Of a stretch of DNA of 64,000 nt, positions 56,930 to 64,000 are shown piece after piece (position 1 is the stretch's first letter; every line of letters begins with the position of its first letter). Under the pieces are notes generated by a model. It searched no databases and was not told where the DNA came from. It saw only the letters and a program-made list of their open reading frames with translations. A program made the translations under genes and the position numbers. Source of the DNA: Kalmusia sp. IMI 367209 (taxonomy: Eukaryota > Ascomycota > Dothideomycetes > Pleosporales > Didymosphaeriaceae); assembly GCA_027946365.1 (NCBI GenBank), contig JAPEUQ010000002.1, positions 3,844,001 to 3,908,000 of the forward strand, read 5' to 3'.

Positions 56930-58969
56930 CTACGAGAACTTCGAAGCCCTATGTCCGCCAATCGGGGTAAGATTTGGGCTTGCTTTGCCGCCGCTGCCCC
57001 ATGAAAGCCCGCTTAGGCGTTTGTTGCTCGTGCTGGATGTAGTCGACGCACCGTCCCTTCCCTTGGCATTCAGCTCGTCCTCTTCTTCCATACTGAACAG
57101 ACCCTGCTCTTCCTCGATCCTCTCGCGGTTGATGCTGCTGCTACTCACAGCTCTATCCATGCCAAGGCGGCCGCTGGGGCTTCCTATGCTAGACGCAGAG
57201 GCGAGTCGGTTCATACCGGGGTGCATAGGAATGCTGGGAGGGCCACCCTCTTCCGAAGCACGCGATGAGAGCCTTGTACGTTGTAGTTGCTGGCTAATCA
57301 TGCTCATGGAAGCCTGTCGGGGCGGCGAAGAGAGGAAACCACTGTTGTCGCTCGTGGGCGGCCGGGCCATGGCACGGAGAGACGGACTTGCGCCTGGGTG
57401 AAGGCTAGAATTGCGCAGCGGTGAGCCGACATGTCCAAATTGGGAACCCAGTGAGCCAGACTCGAAGCCCGTTTCTTGGGTAGGTCGCTTCCCCCAAATC
57501 GTCTGGAATCGCGAGGGCGAGGCCGTAGCCGCGGAAGGAGATCCAGTTTTGAGGTCTGATGCCGTAGGCGAAGCGCCCAGTCTGGAGAAGGAGGTTCGGT
57601 GCGAGAGCGAATTGCCGTCGTTGTCGCCGTGATCGCGCGAGAATCGGCGCATCTTCTCTTGTGGGGTCAATAGGTCGTTGAGCGAACTTGGAAGTAGGTC
57701 TTCTTCGAATTTCCCGACGAGTTCTGGATCGTCCCACTCGTCATTCATGGCAAGGGGAGGTCGTGCGCCGACACTCGCAGACAGCATGCCCTTTGAGCGA
57801 TGCGCGCCCATCTCGGAATGCATAATCCTTCGGCCCACAGGCTGCTCAAACGAATCAGGCGGCGATGAACCCAATGCTGTGGCCATGCTTCGGGAATTGT
57901 CGCCAAACGCTGAATCGTGTAGGTTCCGAAGAGCGGGAGACTCGCCATGGAAGGACGAGGGAGGTGATCCGGCAAGAAACTTGGCGGGAACGGATGATGC
58001 GATAGGTCCATATCGCGCCATATGGGAGATGCCCTGACTGTCAAACGACGCCGGTAGCTGCACGTCCATCACGCTTAGACCCGTTTGAACGGGCGATATG
58101 GGCATCCGACCGTTCTCATTTGGTGGTGACCCGTAGTTTGACCCAGGATGAGAGGAGAAGGTAGTGTCGATGGTGGGTATCATGTCGTACTGGTCCTTCT
58201 GGTTTGCGAGGTATTCGTCCTGCAGCGGGTACTGGAAGTTGGGCTGGGGTGCCATGTGCGCTTGCATGGTCAACAGCGAGCTATTCGGCGCGGGATCGGG
58301 GTGGTGTGGGATGTTCATGCGACCGAAGTGGCCTCCGCCACCACCGAAGTTGTTTCGATTCACGACGTGGCCGTTGGGGAGGATGTGGGCAAGCATGCAT
58401 TTCGGGCCAAATTTGCAATTGCCCTAGACCCTGTCAGTTCCCATACCCGCCAAAGCTCTCGAGGCGTTTACCTTTGTAAAGTACTTGCATGGCGCGCGTT
58501 CCGTTAGCGGCTCGTCTGAGTGTAGGAAAGGACAGGCTTTGCCGGCCTGGCAAGCTCCCTGGCGGTAGAATTTGCAGGGCACATGCGAGGTACCTGTCAG
58601 CCGTGTGTCAGTACAGAGGCAGCATGTGGTAGCAGCGAACCTACTCTTGTTGTTGGGTGGGCTGCGCGGCCCTCCAAAGCCCATGTCGCGCAGGTTTGCT
58701 CCATGTCCGTGTCCGTTGCCCACGCGGCCATGCCCACCCGGCACAGGCATGGGCCCGTTACCGTTTGCGCCGGCCATGCCGCCGTTAGAGGACGAGTTTT
58801 GTCTGAAGTCGGCCGAAGAGCGGTGGGAGATGCGCGGGGGATTGGCGTGCAGGCTCGAGGGCGGAGGATTCAGCTGGTGGGCGAAAGGGTCTTGTTGGAG
58901 TGGTGGGGGTGAGTGGTGGGGTTTATCTGCGAGCTGCGGCCCCGATTGTCGCGGCGCAAACGCAGTCAT
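56930..58969 (-). CDS. Tandem CCCH zinc-finger protein (Lee1-like)
   Basis: RNA-binding-type protein with two adjacent CCCH fingers, C-x7-C-x5-C-x3-H each: CKFYRQGACQAGKACPFLH and CKYFTKGNCKFGPKCMLAH. Exons are 58969..58645, 58593..58472 and 58423..56930 (introns 51 and 48 nt), 646 aa. The second finger is split by intron 2 between TK and GN, so both introns are needed for a complete motif and they support each other. The N-terminus is Pro/Gly-rich (PPPLQQDPF, GGHGRVGNGHGHG). The C-terminal 490 residues are Ser/Pro-rich and largely disordered, with short conserved-looking pieces EWDDPELVGKFEEDLLPSSL and LNDLLTPQEKMRRFSR, and a GLSWGSGGKASPNLTP end. Similar to yeast Lee1 and related filamentous-fungal CCCH proteins; role probably in mRNA regulation. 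Upstream in-frame Mets to 59092 exist but lie in basic leader sequence. Confidence 0.9.
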
Positions 58970-60078
58970 GTTTAGCGCGAGGAGAGAGGCGCCGTGCGAA
59001 GGGGAGAGAAGGTTTGGCGGACAGCCTCGCGAACGAGACACGGGAACGTGAGAGAGTGCGAAAGGCTTCCTGTGGGTATGGCGAGAGCGCACAGCCTAGG
59101 CTGGACTCGGTCTAGGCGGCCTCGCCGACGTTCGCTTGCTGCGGGCAACGTCCGAGTTACACAGGGCGACAGGCGACATGTATCGCTCGTTGTGCTCGCT
59201 CGCCTCCGCATCCAACCCCGGACGGCTGCTCAGCTCAAGCTCGGGACCGTGTGCTCGCCCGCGTGATCGACGCGCTCCCTCGACAACAGCGGCTGGGAAG
59301 AGAAACAGGAGCAGAAATATGAAATAGAACAGGCGGACAGCACAAGTGAAGACGGCACACGGCAGCAGTGCTGCAGGCGGGCCTGGCAGCAGCTTAAGAG
59401 GGCGGGCATCGCGTCACGCGCAGCCAAGCAGCAATCACGCGAGCGAGCCGCTGAGGCCGCTGAGGCCGCTGAGGCCGCTGAGGCAGGAACTACCACTCTT
59501 GCTGAGGGAAGGCGCGGTACCCGGTGCCCTGCGATAAGAAGGGCTGCCTCCCTCCCCGCCCATCCGAGCGCTTTGCTGCACACAGACTATCGAATCTGTG
59601 CCCTTTGATGATGTGAGAGCAGCCTCATTAGGACACGTTCGCCGTCATGCACCGCCCTCGACCGCCGGGACGCGCCTTCCCCGATATATGTTTCAGACTC
59701 GTGGGCCATGTGAGAACTTGCGGGGAACCTTCCCGCCAACCACAAGCCCACGCCGCGTGGGGTCACCAGGCACCACCACCACCACACACGCCAGCATTCG
59801 CCACAGTCCGCATCATCTGCGCTTGGAGGAAGACATCATCTGCATTGCTTGTATGTGGCTATCCGCGCTATATTCAGCCACAGCCATCTAATCCATATCC
59901 CGCTATCTCTGCTGCCCAATATCCCCCAATATCCTAGACAAACATACATCTATGCTACAAGCTCCTGCTGTGACGTGGTGCACCCGCATCGCCCTCAGGT
60001 GGCGAGCATCATGCGCCCGGGCCCCAATCTGCACACGCTGCGTTAGCGCCTAAAAATACCTCCCTTCTGAAAGTTCTA
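58970..60078. other. Intergenic, about 1.1 kb, GC-rich then CA-rich
   Basis: 5' flank of the CCCH gene and 3' flank of the mucin-like gene. It holds the nine-base repeat noted separately. No gene supported. Confidence 0.4.
59447..59482. repeat. Four tandem copies of a 9-nt unit (GCCGCTGAG)
   Basis: Perfect head-to-tail GCCGCTGAG units at 59447, 59456, 59465 and 59474, followed by a partial copy. It lies in non-coding sequence upstream of the CCCH gene. Confidence 0.9.
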
Positions 60079-63000
60079 CTAACTGTGACCGATGCGCAGG
60101 ATGCCGGCCGAGCACGAGTTGTTGTACCAGTCCATCGCCAGGTTGTCCATCATGAAGATTTGTGGTATGCCCAGGTTGTACGTGAACGCGCTGAACTGGA
60201 TGCCCGAAAGCCCCTGGAACTGCTCGTTGAAGGCAACCTGCGTGAGCTGGCAGTTGATGTAGCCCCAGCATGGCGGAATCGTGACATTCTGTTCTGCTAC
60301 CACCACTTCGCTCTTGAGCGTGCTGTCGTAGCGGTAGCCCCAGATTCGGAGCGTGCAGGGTGTAATGCCATTCAACGCGCACCCAAAGTACCCAGAACGA
60401 GCGTTGAACCAGTACGCGTCCACCGAAGCACGAGGACCCGCGCCGAATTCACCCGGGAGTAGCGTTCCGGCGAAGGCAGAGTTGGGGAGCAAGCTGCTGC
60501 CGATCGGTAGAAAGATTGCGACGTTCGGCTGCGAGACGGCTGCGTACGGCTCCCATTTGTCTGGAACATAGGCGAAACCATTGGCGTAGAAGAGATGGTG
60601 ATAAGGATTCTTCATGCCACCTACTGGGAGAATATCGCCGTCGCCCCTAGAAACGATCGAGTCGTCGAAAGTAAGCGTAAAGCTCCCCGATTCTCCGCAC
60701 GACGTCGGCCCTGGTCCTTCCTCCATGGTGGGCTGTGGCTCTACTTGAGCGGCCCTTGCTTCCACTCTGGTCTCCGTCCGCCTAGCCGTGGCCGCAGCTG
60801 CATCTCCAATGATGATCGTAGTGACGATCACCGTTTGCAACGTGGTCAATTTTCGACTGCTAGCACTGGGTTTGAGTAATTTAAATGATGTGAATTCGGA
60901 GATGGGAGGTGGCTTCAAGATCGACGGCAAGTCTGAGATCCAAGAAAGCTCCGAAAGCCCTGTTTGACGCAGTGTGCGGGTTGTCAAAGGGAGGTCTGTC
61001 CAGTCCGGGCCCGTCAAAGAAGGATATGTACCAGTCCAATAAGACACGGTCGTCGTGATGTCAGGGCTTGGGAATACAAAGCTCCATGAGTTATCGGCAT
61101 AGGCTAGGACTTTGGTCATCATGGCGGCAGTAGTAACCTCAACTGGTACTGTCTTGTTCGAGGACGCGGGCACAGGGCGACTAGTAGCGATGGATGAGGT
61201 GGAAAAGGATGATAAGACCTCCGTCCCACTGGACATGGAAGTTAAACCTGAGGCTGATAGAGCAGGAGAAGCATTGGTAGGTGAGGTTTTAGATGACGGG
61301 AGTGATACCGTCGTCCCACTACCACCTATTGATGTGCTTAGGCTAGTAGTTGAAGCGAAAGACAATCTGAGTGAGCTCTGCGACGCTGATGCTGATGCTG
61401 ATGTGGAAGAGCCGACGCTCGAGACTGGCGTACTCACAGAGCCTGAAATTGAAACAAAAGATGATATCGCGCTAGACGAGGGCATAGGAAAGGCTGAGTT
61501 AGATCCCAGACTTGCACTTGTGAAGCTGAGGCTCGAGCTCGATGTAGACGTCGAACTCGTTGTCAGATTGGCCGACGATGTTGTATTGGAGAATGCTGGC
61601 GGTGGAGACGGTGGGACTAGAATCGGACTCGTAACGGTCGTCGTGGTCGTGGGAGTTGAGCTCATCCATACAGTAGACGTCCTAGTCGTTGTGACGATTG
61701 TGGAGGCTGGGCTCGTGCTTGAAGATGTCGTCGGGGCCAATGATGGTCCGTTAGATATTGTCAAAGTAGTCATCGGACCCGAAAGCCCGCCACTTAGTGT
61801 CGTGGTGCGATCACTCTGCGCAATCGTAGATGTTGTTGCCACATCTTCAGATGATGTTGGGGACAGAGTGTTGCTGGGGACGGGCATTGTTGCTGTAGAA
61901 GTCCTTTGAGATGTGGTTGAGCCCGTGAAAGTAAAAGAAGGGCGACTGACTATTGCAGACGAGACTGATGTGGTTGAAGGAGCAGCAGATGACCCTGTTG
62001 CTGGAATATGACTCGAAGAAAGCCGTGAAAGAGTTTCTACATCCGATTTCGATGAGGGCCTTGGCAAAGATACCGTGAATTGCGTGCTTTCTATGCTGCT
62101 CAGTGTGCCTGGAGAGTTGGATGAGGGAATGCTGGGTGGCCCAGACACGATTGATGAAAGTGGAACACTACCTGAGTGTACAGATGATGCCACGCCTGAA
62201 GGACTATCTGGTGGCATGGGCGAGGGCAAATTCGAGCCACCACTGGAAGATACGGCGGGTTGTAGGTTCGAAGCACTGGTTGAAAGCAAAATCGATGACG
62301 GATTTGGCGCACTACCAAAGATTACAGAGGAAGGCACAATTGGCTCAGTAACAGAAGAGAGCGGTGTTGACACTTTAGTGTCAGTAATCGTCTGTCCATC
62401 AGACGCAAAGCTTGTGAAGGTGGGTGTAACAGGAGACCTTGACGTAGTGAGGGAGGGAGTAGACGATGAACTAGGTGTCATCGACGGAATCGCTCCAGAT
62501 TCACTAGGTGCACCCGAGAAGATTGGGGGACTAGGAAGCGTAGTTGAACTAAGACCCGGGGGTATGCCTGAAGACGGAATACTTGGGTTATTGCTAGAGC
62601 TGACTGACGTACTCGGGTTTGCACCTGGTGGTTCCTTGGAAACAAAGGGTCTGTGATGTACATGTATGATGAGCACAGGTCTCATGATACATTGCATCTC
62701 ACCTCACTCACATATTTGGTCCATTCGACAAAGTAACAACGACCGTAGACATCCCTGTAGGTCCTTGCAGAGTACTCGTCAAGATTACAGGGGGAGGCCT
62801 CGAGCGCGGAGGCTGCTCAATCTGACTATGAGGACTCGATAAAGAGGAAAATGTTGCTCCTGGCGGAATCATGTTGCTTGTGCTGGGTGGACTTTCAACG
62901 GACGAACTGCTCCCTGGAGGAAGACTCCCAGCGACATTCGTAGTGACTGTCGAGCCAGACACCATTGTCGTCACTATCGTGCCGCTAGGTGTGGATGGAG

Positions 63001-63910
63001 AAGGAAGCGGCCTTGGCAGTGGCGATCCGGAATTGGTCGCACCTATGCTAGATAAATTTGGGTAAGATGCAGACGGTGGTGATACCACCGGTGGTGACTC
63101 GAGAAGCGAGCTATGGGGGCTCGATACAGGGGATAGAGGAGGTGGTAATAGACCTGAATTTGGCGGCTGCCCGGGGGGAAGAGCGGTCGTAATCGTTGGG
63201 GATATTCCTGATGCAAGGCTTTGTCCTGGTGGAAGTGGCGTGAGCTCGGCCGTCGTCGTAGCAGGGGTACTGGAACGAGGAGGGGGTGCAATACTGTCAA
63301 GCCATTGCGTCGTTCCATTAATGACTGAATAGTAGTATGTCCCGTGATTCAGATCGGTAGGCGTGTGGCCGACCAGAGAAACTGTAACAATAGGACCGGG
63401 GATCGTGACGTAGGCAATGCTACAATCAGCACTCTGAGCAGCAACTCCTTTAAAAACGAGAAGCATGCCTTCTATTGTAGTCCAGCATGTTAAAAGAAAT
63501 CCCAGGAGAAATAAGAGGGTGTACAGCTGATCGAGCCAGTATTCAGTCAGGAATAGACGGAGGAACGCGGCAAGGAAGTCGCTTATCCACCTGAATGCCC
63601 GACAGGGCCACCATTTGCAGGGCTGTAGCATCCAAATGTGGCGCCGCCGTGGCCGGTAGTATGCCATTGAGTCTTTTGGGCGCGGCTCTTGTTGGCTCTC
63701 GAGATATGAGGACATGCTCGAGGGCGTCGGCTGCTCCGAGGTACCGTCGTAGAGTCTCATGTCTCGTGACGTGGACGTCGTGCCGATGATGCTGGCTGGT
63801 TTGCTCGATGATTGGCTGTAGAGGCGCTCAGTCGCCTTTCCTGCGTCCTGGGCGTCGTTCTTGTTCCTGGTCTTAGTTTTTTGGCGGTACCTGAGCTTGC
63901 CCGTGTCCAT
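60079..63910 (-). CDS. Giant single-pass mucin-like surface protein
   Basis: Exons 63910..62712 and 62650..60079, intron 61 nt (GTGAGT to CACAG), giving 1256 aa. The N-terminus is cytosolic and basic (KLRYRQKTKTRNKNDAQDAG), then one TM helix near residues 130-155 (LYTLLFLLGFLLTCWTTIEG), so type II-like orientation is predicted. Next comes a folded-looking segment (CSIAYVTIPGPIVTVSLVG), then about 700 residues of Ser/Thr/Pro-rich, mucin-like sequence expected to be heavily O-glycosylated. The C-terminal 240 residues form a Cys-containing globular domain (SGSFTLTFDD, NPYHHLFYANGFAYVPDKW, PGEFGAGPRASVDAYWFNA, CTLRIWGYRYD, IPPCWGYINCQLTQVAFNE, FMMDNLAMDWYNNSCSAGIL). This end domain is, to my memory, widespread in Pezizomycotina and of unknown function (a DUF). 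The whole reads as a stalked cell-surface or wall-facing protein. Confidence 0.88.
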
Positions 63911-64000
63911 TACGGAAGGGAGGACGAGAAAATGTTGTAGCTATGATGTCGCCGCGAAAATGCTCAGAATAGGTTGTTGCGCAATGACTGGGATGCAAAT
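63911..64000. other. Window end, upstream of the mucin-like gene
   Basis: Only 90 nt of 5' flank. Nothing recognised. Confidence 0.4.

Noticed and set aside
61112..61909. 265-aa acidic Val/Asp-rich frame on plus
   Set aside because: Antisense of the Ser/Thr-rich mucin stalk, where biased codons keep the opposite strand open.

Overview
The window is a stretch of a filamentous ascomycete (Pezizomycotina) nuclear genome, most likely a Dothideomycete. The evidence is short spliceosomal introns (about 43-120 nt, GT-AG, CTRAY-type branch sites), dense genes on both strands, a Zn(II)2Cys6 transcription factor, two HET-domain genes, and typical fungal orthologues (Mpe1, Hrp1, Gyp1, Cwc25, Prp6/Prp1, 5-oxoprolinase). 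The class is inferred from the look of the proteins, not from a search. All exon boundaries were read by eye and checked for phase.

Layout. 1-1154: 5' part of a C6 zinc-cluster regulator (-). 2538-8926: two adjacent pre-mRNA 3'-end-processing genes on the minus strand, an Mpe1/RBBP6-type CPF subunit and an Hrp1/Nab4-type RNA-binding protein whose second intron is about 1.35 kb. 9273-11319: Gyp1-type TBC Rab-GAP (+), divergent from hrp1. 11892-13131: cyclase-family (kynurenine-formamidase-like) enzyme. 13563-13817: small cysteine-rich secreted protein. 13818-19758: gene-poor, with one 62-aa ORF. 19759-20845: one-TM coiled-coil protein. 21847-26118: 5-oxoprolinase. 26548-28800: HET-domain protein. 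29461-31191: S28 serine peptidase carrying a one-base frameshift. 32396-32734: possible small membrane protein. 32843-33804: dienelactone-hydrolase-like enzyme. 34425-40779: splicing factor Cwc25, a conserved 244-aa protein, and splicing factor Prp6/Prp1.

41230-55791 is an accessory, decaying region. It holds a second HET gene, two truncated gene pieces (gamma-glutamyltransferase C-terminus and glutamine-synthetase/FluG-like C-terminus) that run away from a shared breakpoint at about 45,356, a multiply frameshifted STAND/ankyrin-type N-terminal remnant, and a divergent pair of large unrecognised genes (48130-50054 on minus, 51446-55791 on plus). Together that pair has three premature stops, each explained by a CpA to TpA change (TAA, TAA, TAG), plus at least one frameshift. 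This pattern suggests RIP-like mutation of an unusual two-gene cassette and is the most interesting object here. 56930-63910 returns to core-type genes: a tandem CCCH zinc-finger protein and a very large single-pass mucin-like surface protein.

Genes that plausibly work together are Mpe1 with Hrp1 (cleavage/polyadenylation), Cwc25 with Prp6 (spliceosome), the two HET genes with the STAND-like remnant (non-self recognition), and the divergent A/B pair, which may share one intergenic control region.
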